18,190 nucleotides of DNA from Choanephora cucurbitarum (GCA_025331435.1 JAIWNI010000239.1:1-18190); one strand, 5' to 3'. Shown: positions 1 to 10,600, counted from the first letter of the stretch. Made by a program: numbers and translations. The notes: a model not told the origin generated them from the sequence alone.

Positions 1-2
1 AA

Positions 3-823
3 TACACCAACCTGTCTCGTTCTCGTTCAGCACCAGATGTAGGAACCAGTAACATTTTGTTACGCTACAATTACTTCAAGACGTACAACAGTATCCTGAA
101 TCAGAATAGTTTGGTGCGGGCAAGACGCACAAGAGAAGCAGAATACGAAGACCAACTTGACGACGAAGAAGGTGTGCTACCACAATTATGGGAGAAATTT
201 CAGCAAGCAGTATTAAATGATAACATGGAAATAGCAAACGTACCTGTCATCATTATAAGAAAAGCAATGGAAAAGTATTTTGGAAGGCTATCAGGTGGAT
301 CATCCTTCTTGGATAATACCAATGTCAAGTGGGCTGCAAGAGTTATGATAGACGGTGTCGTTATACAATCAAGATGGCATCGAGGTAATCAGAAGAATGT
401 TAAGAGGCCAACAACTTAGTTGTGTTTGAAGCCAAGGAATCCTATCAGGTAACTGTTTAAATACCTCATCTTTAAAATGTTTTGAATATAATACTTACAT
501 GTATCAGGTCTCGCAATTTGTCTTGGTTTGTAGGCGAGGTGATAACTTTTGTTGTGCACGTACATCGTGGTACTGTCTACCACTTGGCTGTTGTATCTTT
601 AGTCAAGAATAGTGCTATGGGTAACTTTGGGATTCCAATCATTGAGGTATTTCCCAACAATGAAGATAGGAAGGTGATTGTCTGCGACGTAAGTGATATT
701 ATCACTTTGGCGGGCTTCGTCCGATACAATGACAACGGGTGTCAATACAAGGTCATTTGGGAGAACGCCCTGTATTATAAAAAATTAGACGGTAGAAGTT
801 GTGGTAGACGTAGAGATATGTAG
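3..823 (+). pseudogene. Tnp2/CACTA-like transposase, C-terminal part (left copy, 5' cut by window edge)
   Basis: The first codons read YTNLSRSRSAP and line up with YSNLSKSKSMP of the minus-strand transposase at 11154-14285, so this is the distal part of a second copy. The frame is open from the window edge to 416. A one-base loss near 414-416 creates a TAG at 417-419; the homologous peptide LVVFEAKES continues in the next frame. An intron at about 449-507 (GTAACT...TATCAG) sits at the same place as the last intron of the other copy. The last exon (508-823) carries a C-terminal domain starting WFVGEVITF, about 39 of 91 positions identical to the other copy by hand alignment. A second one-base change at the donor restores the original frame, so the two shifts cancel but leave the stop between them. 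In the family this region follows the DDE core; its role is unknown. Probably a non-functional relic. Confidence 0.75.
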
Positions 824-3760
824 TTGTATAGTATCAAATAATACGAAATAAACAAGGGTAGGGTTGGAGGGAAAGAAAAAGAAAAAGAAAATTGATGACC
901 ATGTGTACGTTTCATAGTTAACAACAATAAAAGCCACTCTCTTGTGACACCCAAAGAGATATGTTGCATATATTCCGAACTTTAATATACCTTGGCTCTT
1001 TTTCTTCTACTTTTCTCTTTTCCCATTTGAACAACTATTTATTGCAAACCCTCAGTCTGATAAAAAAAGAAGCCGGCTTTCTTCAAGCATTAAACCTGCT
1101 TACTTCGATCGACTCTGTTAAATATGTACTCTTTAAGATCATTCTGAGTAAAACCGCCCTTTTTAATCGACTCATTTGATTCTCTTATTTTTTAATCCGT
1201 GTAACCATATCGCTCCCATTTATTATTTCGGCTCTAATCACTCTATTGTTCATGAACTTATGCAAAACTATACAGCAATACTTTGATTCTCATGATGTAA
1301 CGCCTGTTGCAAAAAAAGCCATTTGTCAAATTGATATCATTCTTCACTTTGACTTTGATCAAGACAAGAAACGAGTAAATCAGTCAACAAATTTTAAACT
1401 TTATTGGTGATAGCCAGCACTAAATGGATACATCATAAAACTGGACTCAGGAGTGAAAGTCTCTAAAGTGTCTCAAGCATCACACAAAACATTTTCAATG
1501 TCTTTGTGAAGGTTCATTCATTGCTTTCGATCTCACCTACGCTGATATCTCTGTTACCATTCAATACGGGATTTTCTTCATCACAGTTTTACCTGTTGAG
1601 TTATTTGATTACCTCATGCACTTTCGAATCTGAATATGTGAGTTGAATGATTATCAAACTATCAACACCGTTCTATCTACAACGCTCCTTATTTGATTAT
1701 GATGCCCTTCTGTCTATTGTAGAAAAATACTTAATCTATCACGGATGACTTGGTTGTGCTTTAAGATATTTCATGCAAATCCAAGACATCGACTTATTTC
1801 GTCATTTTTGCAATCACTTTATTGGTGGTTCACTGTCTTTTCTTCCCATCACTACTCAGATTATACTAAATACTGACTGATTTTCTCAATCCCCCATTTT
1901 TTTTTAATTCTTTTCTTTTCCCCAAATGCACAGTAAAAAACAACCTTTATTTAAAAGAAAAAGATTATCATAATGCACAATTTGACTTTGCTTTTCCAAT
2001 GGTAGTATGTGCAAGACCTCTGCAAATCTTTTTACAATATGTACAACATCTTGTGGCATTCACTTAGATAACGAAGGAGCTTATCAGCGATCATTTCGGT
2101 GAAATCATGCCACCTTTTGTCTCTAACCCTAAGCATGATTTATAATGGGTAACTCTTATACTGTATAATCTACATCCTATACGCTGGGTGGTTTAGATCC
2201 GATACTTTGTTTATGCAACATGTGTGCCATTCCTTATGACGTTCAATTATCCATACACATCTCAATTTGGCTTTTACCTAACAGTCTTATCTTCATAGGC
2301 ATCCATAATCTTTGCTTCCTTCCAATCAATTCTTTTACCCGCATCTCTTCTTGTTTGGTTCATCGTATGCTTTTATCCTATCCAGCTTCATCACTTGTTA
2401 TATTCTCATTTAGCTAATCCATTCTTGTTTATAGATTGTTTTAAGGCTTCTTAGTCATTTCTCTTTCTGATTTATGCTTCCTGTCTACTTACTTGGTCGT
2501 TCATATCTCATCATGCATTACATTGTGTCATTCAAGTTGTATGATGCCTCAATTGACTCGGTTGACTTCAGTTTCTCGTAGCTTTGGTAGTTTTGATTGC
2601 TTTGTCTTTCCAAATGAGACCATATCTCCATACTCACTAGCCTACATTATCCTGCTGCCTACCCTGAGGTACTCATCAGTAGATGACCTGCTTGAATGTT
2701 ACATTGTTACCTGCTATTGACTCTTGTAACACTGGTATCGTCTGCTTTCACCTATTCAATAACTCTGCGTTGCAATTTGGCTCTGCTACTTGACTGTAAG
2801 GTTCATTGCGCAATCGATGGACGCATGTCGTGACTCATTTAGGTGCAAACCTTAAAAATCTTCCGAGCATCGTTGAGAGAAGTGACAAAACTGGCCCTCA
2901 AGCGGTGAATTCAATTCTATTTCGTTTATTTGCTTCTTTAGGTTGTAGTCTCTGTCAAGATCTAGTTCGAATCACTTGCTTAGAGAACAAGATGTACTCA
3001 TGATTGGTAACAAAGACGCGTCAATGAGGACGATTCCCAATTTCTTTTTTTAAAAATGATTCAAGTCTCATCTTTATTCTTTTCTTCAAATAGACTGTCT
3101 ATCCAGTGTTTCTTTATCTATATTGCTTCTTGTGTTGACCATTTGGCTCTTTTGATGACTTGTTCTACTGCTCCATGTGCATCGTCTGGTCTAGAGGCTT
3201 AAAAAAAAAAAGTTGACCAAGCCAAGAACAAAAAAATTCAGCTGAATTTCAAAACAAAATTGATTTAAGCGCTGGATCTGTCAAGCAGTAAAAGATTCTT
3301 CAAAAGGCTGTATTCTGACCATAGGACGTATTATTCATCTAGAAATTGCTCTCAAAGGTCAATTAAAAGGCGTATCTGGATCCCCAATGTATCATTTGAA
3401 TTGGAAGTGTCCAAAACATCATTCTAGCTAGTGAAACGAAGGCTGAAATCCATAGTTCGTTAAAGAAGTGTCCAGATATGGATTATATAAGGATCTACAA
3501 TTTAGTATAATAAAGAAGCTCTATTTGACCCTATACATCCAATAAGCATACCTAAATTTTAAATGACGCTCAATCTAGAGAAGCCTAATATGGCTATAAC
3601 CAAACTAATCCTGTCATCATACTAAGAAACATGCGCATTCATGTATACCTAATCCTCTTGATCCCATTTGTTCTTACAATATGCGTAAGCAGAATCTATC
3701 AAACCGAATTCATTCCTATTAAATACACCCTACTTTTTCATTGTATCAATGTCAAATAAA
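824..3760. other. Gene-free, pyrimidine-rich spacer
   Basis: Short open frames occur here but none shows a recognisable motif, a plausible spliced extension or a conserved look. The plus strand is strikingly poor in purines. Hand counts of single 60-base lines gave 18 of 60 purines at 2281-2340, 17 of 60 at 2341-2400, and 23 of 60 at both 1561-1620 and 2581-2640. The skew fades after about 3170. A single telomere-like CTAACCCTAA occurs near 2124 without repetition. No RNA gene was found. Confidence 0.6.
847..852 (+). terminator. Polyadenylation signal AATAAA of the left transposase copy
   Basis: A canonical AATAAA lies 24 bp after the TAG that ends the last exon at 823. Placement and strand fit a 3' end signal. 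A purine tract of GAAA/GAAAAA units follows at about 869-891. Confidence 0.5.
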
Positions 3761-3766
3761 AAAGCC

Positions 3767-3832
3767 CAGGTTGGCATTTTTTTGTCGTGGGTGAACAAAA
3801 TTTTGACGGTAGCATAATAACTTTTTTTGCGA
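3767..3832 (+). repeat. Possible terminal inverted repeat of a Tc1-like element
   Basis: The block starts CAGGTTGGCATTTTTTTG, continues through GTGGGTGAAC and AAAATTTTGACGG, and stands out from its AT-rich surroundings. It lies 145 bp upstream of a Tc1-type transposase remnant in the same orientation, which is where a 5' terminal repeat would be expected. No inverted partner was found in the window and no TA target duplication is visible, so the call rests on position and on the CAG start. Confidence 0.3.
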
Positions 3833-3870
3833 TTGCATTAGTAAAAACCTCAAAAAATATTGTTCATTTT

Positions 3871-3888
3871 TGACATAAATTTATGTCA
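3871..3888. repeat. 18-bp perfect palindrome
   Basis: TGACATAAA is followed directly by its exact reverse complement TTTATGTCA with no spacer. It lies 24 bp before the point where Tc1 transposase homology begins, so it may belong to the element's terminal region or mark the break. Confidence 0.7.
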
Positions 3889-3911
3889 CCGAGGGCAAAA
3901 TCTGAGCCGTA

Positions 3912-4316
3912 GTGGGAGGTGGTAGTATCATGCTTTGGAGTTCTGTCACTGCAGCAGGAGTAGGCTGGGTGTGCAAGATCGATGGAAACATGGACAAGGC
4001 CCTTCATCAGTCTATTTTGGAAGACGAACTGGAACAATCCACCGAGTTTATGTGCGAAGAACTAGGCTTAAACCGTTCTCAGGTCTGGTTTCAGCAGGAT
4101 AACGATCCCAAGCATAAGGCTAAAAGCGTGGTAAAATACCTCGAAGTACAGGATTATCAGGTCATGGAGTGGCCTCCTCAATCACCTGACCTGAACCCAA
4201 TCGAAAATTTGTGGTCCCTGTTGGAGCACCGCCTTAATGAGTATTCAACACCTCCAAGTGGCATAAATGAGCTTTATATTCGAAGCTTTCTTTCGCATTT
4301 TCTACAGTATCAGTAG
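3912..4316 (+). pseudogene. Tc1/mariner-superfamily transposase remnant (DDE_3 domain, 5' truncated)
   Basis: The frame begins VGGGSIMLWSSV, which matches the GGGS(V/I)M(V/L)W block in the middle of Tc1 transposases. The second catalytic Asp is in WFQQDNDPKHKA (residue 63 of this fragment) and the catalytic Glu in SPDLNPIENLW (residue 98), giving the 34-residue spacing of a DD34E Tc1 enzyme. The DNA-binding N-terminus and the first catalytic Asp are absent; nothing resembling them is found in the 370 bp upstream. Family similarity ends around GINELY (about 4279); the last residues to the TAG at 4316 look like unrelated sequence read by chance. In life the enzyme would cut and paste its element at TA sites. 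This copy of about 120 recognisable residues cannot be active. Confidence 0.9.
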
Positions 4317-4384
4317 TTTGAGTGTGTCTTTAACTGATAAATCATAAAGAAACCTACTTCTTCATACTTTCTTCATTGCACCCT

Positions 4385-5585
4385 ATGTCAGCTCCAGGTG
4401 ATATACCCTGGGCTAAGGTGGCGGAAAGGGGTCATTAGTTGCGCGTCCCACTTTCCTCGAGATCGCACCATCAGGACAGTACTGTCAAGTACATCCCAGA
4501 GGTCATCTTTCAGACTCCCGATTTGAAACAGAGCTTATCAACCACAAAGCTGCTGGTATCGTTCACCAAACCTTGACAAAGGGTTCAGTTATTTTCAAGT
4601 TTCCTTCAGGCACCTTTGCCAACCATCTGGACGCTTATGAGGCTATCGACAAGGAGTTAGGCCCTGTCGAAGGTTTTCAACACCTTAGCGGGTTCACTCC
4701 TAACCCTTCTAAGGGTGACATGTTCATTGAGGCACATTTTCGAATCGCCTGAGTCTCGCGATCGAGCCATACAGGCTGGCATGGTTGTGGATGACATGAC
4801 TTTTAAGGGGTACTGCGAGCTCTTCTGGTAACCTGCTCCAACTCCTTTGTCCATGTGACTCTGAACGTAATTAATATTTCGACAAAAGCGGAACTTCTGC
4901 TCGGTTTGAGAGAATCGTTGGCTCACTACGGCACGGTTCATCAGATCAAAAAGTATACGGGCTAAGGGCTTTTTTGATGGCAAGATCAGTTTCGTCATTG
5001 ATACGCAGACTTCTACTCTTACTGCAGCAGATGGACAGGCTAGTTCCTGTTAGGGATCTCACTCGCCAACTTTATTTGAGCTACTGGGATCGATTTGCAC
5101 CTGCGACCTTCAAAGGTGCAGCTCCAGTGTGATTTTATTGTCGTCAAGCAGGACATTTTCGTAGGGATTGCTCTCGATTATAGGATCAGGTTTGCTTTGG
5201 ATGTGGTGTCAAGGGTCATACTCGCCGTTTCTGTGGTAGACAAAACGAAAAAAGAGCTGAGCCTGGTTACGGAGGCTGATATGATAGATGAGTACGTTCA
5301 GTTGAGAAATCAAGCGAATGAGACAGCGAGGGCTAGGCGCCAACAGACTTCGGAGGAGTCTTCAACCGCTGACGATTCATTCGAGCATGCCGGATGGTAC
5401 TTCAGCTTCCAAATATGCGTCGGATTCAGTAGCTCTAGACATGAGAGGTATAGAGGTGGAACAATCCAGTGTCGTCCATCTCTGGAGGGGAAATTGGACT
5501 GCCATCCATTATGGATATGGATTCAGGCGAAGAGGGTTTGGATCAGCTTCCGACCATCCCTGATAAAGGCCTTGGGCCTCAATGA
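4385..5585 (+). pseudogene. LINE ORF1 (gag-like RNA-binding protein) with two CCHC zinc knuckles, broken
   Basis: The start reads MSAPGDIPWAKVAERG and is soon stopped by TAG (4436-4438). Coding-like peptide can be followed in successive frames: KYIPEVIFQTPD, then TKGSVIFKFPSGTF, then a stretch ending VVDDMTFKGY, then GLRESLAHYGTV. That means at least four frameshifts. Near the C-terminus two C-x2-C-x4-H-x4-C knuckles follow each other at 5130-5171 and 5193-5234; the first Cys codon of knuckle 1 is TGA, and a TAG lies in the linker (5181-5183). An acidic tail (ADMIDEYVQLRNQANE, then MDMDSGEEGLDQL) ends at TGA 5583-5585. The intact protein, about 400 residues, would coat the element's RNA. Frame changes often fall in A or T runs, which suggests old decay or sequencing slips. 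Confidence 0.8.
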
Positions 5586-6793
5586 GTTACAAACCATTGC
5601 GTATAGGCTCTTTAAATGCTCGCAGCATTTTCAAAGAGTCTCAACCCGAACTGCGACAGTCATTCCTTACTCACTTAAAATCACGTTCATTATCTATTGA
5701 CATCCTCTGTTTACAAGATGTACTTCCTGTTCAAGCACGCTCCTTCACTGATCTTCATCTAAACCGATTTCGCACTTATTTTTTTCCTAATACTTCATCC
5801 CACGTCACCTGGCATACCGCCATTGTATGTTTAAATCCAACACTTTCCATCAAAGAGTCTCAAACTTACCTCGATGGACGTTGTACTTATGTTTCTATTG
5901 TGGATGCACAGGACCGAACAGTCTGCTCCATTCTTAACTTATATATTCCCCCTGCAAGTGGAGAGCGATTTCTGTTTTTCGACTCGCTTCGACTGGAGGT
6001 TCCTTTTTTCTCCCCTACGCACGTAGGCGTCATTCCCTCTCTCATCCTGGGAGATTTCAACTCCAATCTAAAGGATCCCAGCTTTCAGAACCATGTTTTT
6101 GTAGAGCCTTGGATGGAGTGGTTAAATGCCCATTACGCTAACTGCTTTCCTGATGCTCTTTCTACCTTTACTAGTGCCGCCAATCCTGATACTCGTAAGA
6201 CCATTGATTACATTTATGTAGACAAGTCATGGAGGACCAACTTGAGTAATGCTCGGATTCATCACATACCCTCTACGTGGTCTGATCATAGTCTGCTGTC
6301 AATCGATATCCGTACGTCGGAGATAGCTACCGGCCCTGGAGCTTGGAGGTTTAACCCCACCCTCCTCCTCGATCCACGCTTCGTCCAGCTTCTCACTGCA
6401 TCGGTAGATCAGTTCATTCATCAAATTGACTTTGATGCACTTCAGATCTCCTTAGCCAGCCCCCCGAATTCTGCGCAGATCCCGTTTATCGCTTCTATTG
6501 CTCTTCAGAGACAAAGAGTGTGGGAGTCGTTTAAACTTCTTCTTCAAAACGTAGCTAGATCTTATACTCGTCATTCTAAACCTCATTCTGAGCATATTCT
6601 TACTCGCCTTCAGAGGGAACGTACCAACCTGCTAGCTAGTGCCTCTGCATCTGCCTCCTCTACTGCAGCGCACTTGCCTCGCCTGCAGCAACTGGACTAT
6701 ACTATTGAGGCTATGATTGAGAAAGAGACCGCCCAATACAGGCTCCGCACGGCTACCAGATGGAAGGATCAGGGAGAACGTAACAATAAATAA
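5582..6793 (+). pseudogene. LINE ORF2, N-terminal AP-type endonuclease part (open 403 codons)
   Basis: The ATG overlaps the ORF1 stop (ATGA), which fixes the start. The product belongs to the endonuclease/exonuclease/phosphatase fold that nicks target DNA for target-primed reverse transcription. Visible active-site blocks are LNARS (Asn12), LCLQDV (residues 42-47, where the usual catalytic Glu is Asp46), LILGDFNSN (Asp158, Asn160), TIDYIYVD (Asp209) and WSDHSLLSID (Asp235, His236). Residues 250-400 form the linker towards the polymerase, with a Ser/Ala run at about 351-359 (ASASASASS). The TAA at 6791-6793 falls inside ERNNK*FFRTLKHRQ, and the next codons continue the family in the same frame, so a Tyr codon has probably become a stop rather than the protein ending here. 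This is the longest intact piece of the element. Confidence 0.9.
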
Positions 6794-7540
6794 TTCTTCC
6801 GTACATTGAAGCATCGCCAGAGGCAACAGACTGTCCAGAGCTTGATTGAACCTGCTATAGGTGCTTCTATTACAACCAAGGCGGGTATGCTGCGAGAGGC
6901 CGGATTTTTCTATTCCGCTTTATACACTCCTGGTCTGGATGGTCTGCCTTTTGAGGTGTATCAGTTTCCGATTCCTCGTCATAAGGGCATACTCCGGCTT
7001 CTTCTAGGTATCTTGTGTGATGCACTTCACTGCTCCTTTCCATCGTCCTGGACTCTCACCCGAATGGTTTTGTTGTTCAAAAAAGGGGATCCTTGCTCTG
7101 TTACAAAACTGGAGGCCACTGTCTTTGATCAACGTTGATGCCAAGATCTTCACGAAAGCTCTTAGCCCATAGGATTTAATCTGGTGCTTGCTAAGCTGAT
7201 TAATCCATATCAGACTGGTTTTATGCCTAACCGCCTCATCTCAGACAATGGATGGCTTAATCACACACTTATGTCTACCCTGCGCGCTTCTAAATCTTTG
7301 TCTCCTCAAGTGGCAGTTTTACTCGACGCCGAGAAGGCTTATGACCTAGTTCATCCAGAGGTACCTACAACAAGTACTTCGCCGATTTGGTTTTCCTCCT
7401 CGCATCATTAGCTGCCTAGCCTCTCTATTTTTCGAGACACAGATTCGTATTACGGTCAATGGCTGGTTGAGTGCACCAGTCGGCCCAGTCCAGAGGTCTT
7501 CGCCAGGGGGATTCCATCATCCCCTCTCCTCTTTACACCA
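6794..7540 (+). pseudogene. LINE ORF2, reverse transcriptase part (broken and 3' truncated)
   Basis: After the TAA the same frame continues to 7138. ALYTP is joined directly to GLDGLPFEVYQFP, whereas relatives have several dozen residues between these blocks, so an internal deletion near 6932 is likely. LLFKKGDP is followed by a one-base shift and LQNWRPLSLINVDAKIF in another frame, a TAG near 7170, then LINPYQTGFMPNRLI in a third. Motif A is present as VLLDAEKAYDLVHP. After another shift FRFGFPP-like text (RRFGFPPRIIS) and motif B (GLRQGDSIIPSPL) appear. The sequence breaks off before the YxDD motif. No functional polymerase is possible; the order of motifs makes the identification firm. Confidence 0.87.
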
Positions 7541-7694
7541 CAGTGCACGGAGTGTATAATTCCTTGTGATTGAGTGTGTCGAAGGAGGTGAGTTCACACA
7601 GTTATTTACTGTGTATCCTAGAGTAAGCACCACAGTCGATTTCTTCAAAAAACTCAGTTGAAATCAGTGTATATACTCCATTTTAGCGGCACTG
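7541..7694. mobile_element. Candidate MITE-like element with short terminal inverted repeats
   Basis: The left end reads CAGTGCACGGAGTGTATA; the right end, on the minus strand, reads CAGTGCCGCTAAAATGGAGT followed by ATATA. The two match if a gap of about nine bases is allowed (CAGTGC-CG-...-GAGT-TATA). It starts exactly where LINE homology ends. Inside is a perfect hairpin at 7596-7614. No coding capacity, and no clear target-site duplication, although CAC/CA repeats lie on both sides. LINE sequence does not resume on the far side, so this is not a simple insertion into an intact LINE. Confidence 0.35.
7596..7614. repeat. Perfect 7-bp hairpin
   Basis: ACACAGT, a five-base loop TATTT, then ACTGTGT. 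It lies in the middle of the short inverted-repeat element at 7541-7694. Confidence 0.6.
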
Positions 7695-10600
7695 CACAGT
7701 TGAATCAGCAGATGAGAAAAGCAATCAAGCAAATTATAATGCTTGATATCTTCGGTTAAATTGTTTCCTTTTCAGTAACAATCATGGTTTAGGTATAGAC
7801 GAACAAATCAGTTTTCAGTAACTAAGTGATTCCGACTGAGCAGGTTTTATTCATCCATATCGAGATCGAAGGGATTCAGGTCATATTTGGTATATGTTAT
7901 ACTTCTTTAGGTCTGATATAATGCATTTTGATTTGTTAATTTAAGCAAATAGAAAAGCTTTATTTTTTGTATAAATTGTAGATCATTTAGGCTACTATAT
8001 ATGGACACCTCATTAACTTTGTTTCCGGTATTAGCCTTGCTTCCGATCTAATCCGCTCTATAGATTTGATCACGTTTACCCGGGGGAAGAGAGGAGGCTT
8101 AGTTGAGTGCTTGCCATCAGAATAGCATATCTGCATAAAACCGTGAAATCAAATAGCAATGCATTCATGTTGTCTAAAAGCAAATAAAAAAAGTACTTTG
8201 GTCAATTATTGTATCCCAAAAAACAAGATGGGCTTACATTTGGATAAGGTTAAGCTGGGATTGATTCACTTCCTGTATGCAGTGCGTTAAATTAGTATTG
8301 GTAGACGTTTCACCTTTTTTCGTTATACCTAACTACAGCGAGAGTTGTGAGCCATCCCAAAAGCAGCAGTAGAAAGCGCAAGAAAAATAGACCATAAGAG
8401 TGGAAGCGATGGACCAGCCAAGCAAATTGAACAAAGGCTTCTGTAGAAAAAAAAAAGGCCACGCGTGAATGCGGAAATAATTTTGCTACTTTCTTCGAAA
8501 TAACTTGAAGCAAAATAAACCACTTTAGTCAAGCCCAGTAAGTTTCGAACCTGAAGATTCTGGAATGTTGACATCATGCAGTACTTAGGATCAACATGAT
8601 GTACCCAATGGGAGATGCATCGGCTGACGATGTTGAGAATCTTGAACACCTGAAGTCAAGTTAGGCAGAAAGAAGAACTGGGGTAGCTATTCGAATGGTA
8701 GAATTTAGAAAAAATAATTACACAGCTTTGCTGACATAAAATATGAAGGTTACACTTGTTTGGGCGTTTAGGTGGTTCACTTGGTTCGAGATTGTAAAGC
8801 AACATGCGTGATGTCAAGATCAGTGGCATACCCAACTTGGAAAAAGCAAGTAAGAGTCTTGTACAACAAAAACGGGCTTCTCAAAAGTGCAACCACAAAA
8901 TATTTTGACAAGGGATGGCAAAAAAGAGTAAAAGACAGAGCAGAGGTTAGAAAAAATGAGTAATAGTGGACAAGTAAACTGAAATGAAGAGAGAAAAGGA
9001 TGTTAATTGATTTATGTTAACCCGAGTTGAAAGAAAGGTAATTCGTAACGAAGTTACGTAAAGACACTCATAGTTGTTTAGTAGGCCTAAACAGTCATCA
9101 CCATTCTGAAAGACATGCTTTTGTGGATGAAGACAGCCTTTCGCAGTTAGGATAAAAATTTGGAAACTAGATTTTGATGTTAACCAGCGTTAGCAGGTGT
9201 ATCCCAAGATTAACTCTAAGAGCCAAAGATATACTATAGTAAAAGATGATGGATTTAGAATGTTTAGATAACAGTCAAAGTTGAACGAGGTTGCTCGCAA
9301 TATTAGACTGTCTGTAATTAAGACAGACTAGAGCTTTCAAACGTCTTTGAATGAGGTCTAAATAACCAATTCCATACAATATGCAATTAATTCAGCCACG
9401 AAAAGGATCATTCGATAAGCAGATTAGAGATGAGCAAAAAAAACGGTAGTTTCATCAAAGCAGAAGCAGACTTCATTCTAGTTGAGAACATAGTATAGCA
9501 TTTTTTTTTGGAAAAGAGAAAAAGCTATCAAAAATAAAGATAAGCATGAGAATATTCAAAGGGCTCATCGTCATTTTGTCACAATTGGCTACAGATGAGA
9601 ACAAATTTTGGTCAATCACCAATTAACTTTCAGCAAATATCGTCAGAAATAGCGAATGTTTTGGTTGAGCATGAACGGTGTCGTAATGGGTTTCCAAGAG
9701 AAAGGAAGAAAGGAGGGATGCTTTTTTAAAGATGTCCTTTTCATAAATCCTATTCTAACAATGATATTTATAACAAAGCATAAGAAATGCAAGAGATGAT
9801 ACAAAATATAAAGTGCGTAGGACAACAACGACTGGTTTGAATGAGAAATACCATTAGTTTTAATTGAGACTTGATCAATAGCAGCTCGATTATAGAAGAA
9901 CGGACAACTGTTTTTATTATCAACTCAATAAAAGATGAATGATCTCGACAGGTTGCTAAAAGTATAAACAACTAATAAAGAATCTAACGCTTCGGTATGG
10001 GATTATTTTGGATTCGAACTTCTAGTGGTGCATAAAACCTGTTTACTTGAATGATGAAAACGGCACAAGTAAGTCGGGAGTAAGGCAACTTCTATAAAGA
10101 CTGTACTTCCACATGCATTGTTTGATACGATCCATTGAAATGTTTTGATGATTATTTGATCACTATCTTCCAAAGCAACGTTACACCTGGTATATTATTA
10201 TTATCCATGCGATGATCAAAGTAGTGAATATAGGATTGAAGCTTGTAAGTGAAAAGATTTTTTGTAATCGCCATAAGAATAATCAGTAAGGTATAAGAAG
10301 CACTTACAAGAGTTTAGGACCATTGAAATCGGGACATACATTGGTGGAATGTTCGAATAAGTTGCTCGTTAAGCGAAATGGTAACAGAAGGAGTTGTTCA
10401 TTTCATTCTAGAAAATACTTAAACCCATTTGATGAATGCAGTGACTGAAATCATTACTTTAATCGTTATATTGATTAGTATTGTAGACTCTTTCGCTGTT
10501 TGATAAACATAGATGTCGTTAAAGATGTGATGTGCATAGGTCTATCGAGTTAACCGAATGAAATAAACGTGTAGATGAAATACTTTTTAGAGTCGACAAT

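Larger units (their letters stand above)
4385..7540 (+). mobile_element. Decayed non-LTR retrotransposon (LINE) with ORF1 and ORF2, truncated at the 3' end
   Basis: The order is an ORF1 with two CCHC zinc knuckles, an ATGA stop/start overlap, then an ORF2 with AP-type endonuclease followed by reverse transcriptase, the layout of Tad1/L1-type LINEs. About 105 bp between the Tc1 break and the ORF1 start may be leader. Both ORFs carry stops and frameshifts. ORF2 stops matching after reverse-transcriptase motif B, so the YxDD catalytic motif and everything downstream, including any 3' UTR and tail, are missing. No target-site duplication was identified. The break coincides with the start of a small inverted-repeat sequence at 7541. 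Confidence 0.88.

Noticed and set aside
2124..2133. Telomere-like CTAACCCTAA
   Set aside because: Occurs once, with no tandem repetition.
2960..2985. tRNA B-box-like GTTCGAATC, with similar motifs near 8541 and 10012
   Set aside because: Flanking bases do not pair as a T-arm, and no A box, anticodon arm or acceptor stem could be drawn around any of them.
961..3003. Several plus-strand frames of 65-75 codons
   Set aside because: Leu/Ser/Ile-rich chance frames expected from the pyrimidine skew; no motif, no splice logic, no promoter pattern.
4657..4998. Minus-strand frame of 113 codons, and a similar one at 6632-6826
   Set aside because: Antisense shadows of LINE ORF1 and ORF2.
8310..8649. 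Overlapping hydrophobic minus-strand frames (106 and 67 codons), one with a membrane-like run and a possible TTTCTACAG acceptor
   Set aside because: Three frames look equally hydrophobic because the strand is pyrimidine-rich; no donor gives a convincing spliced product and no family is recognised. Kept only as a weak possibility.
9643..9971. Two minus-strand frames rich in Ile, Leu and Phe
   Set aside because: Same composition effect on the opposite strand; the frames overlap and resemble nothing.
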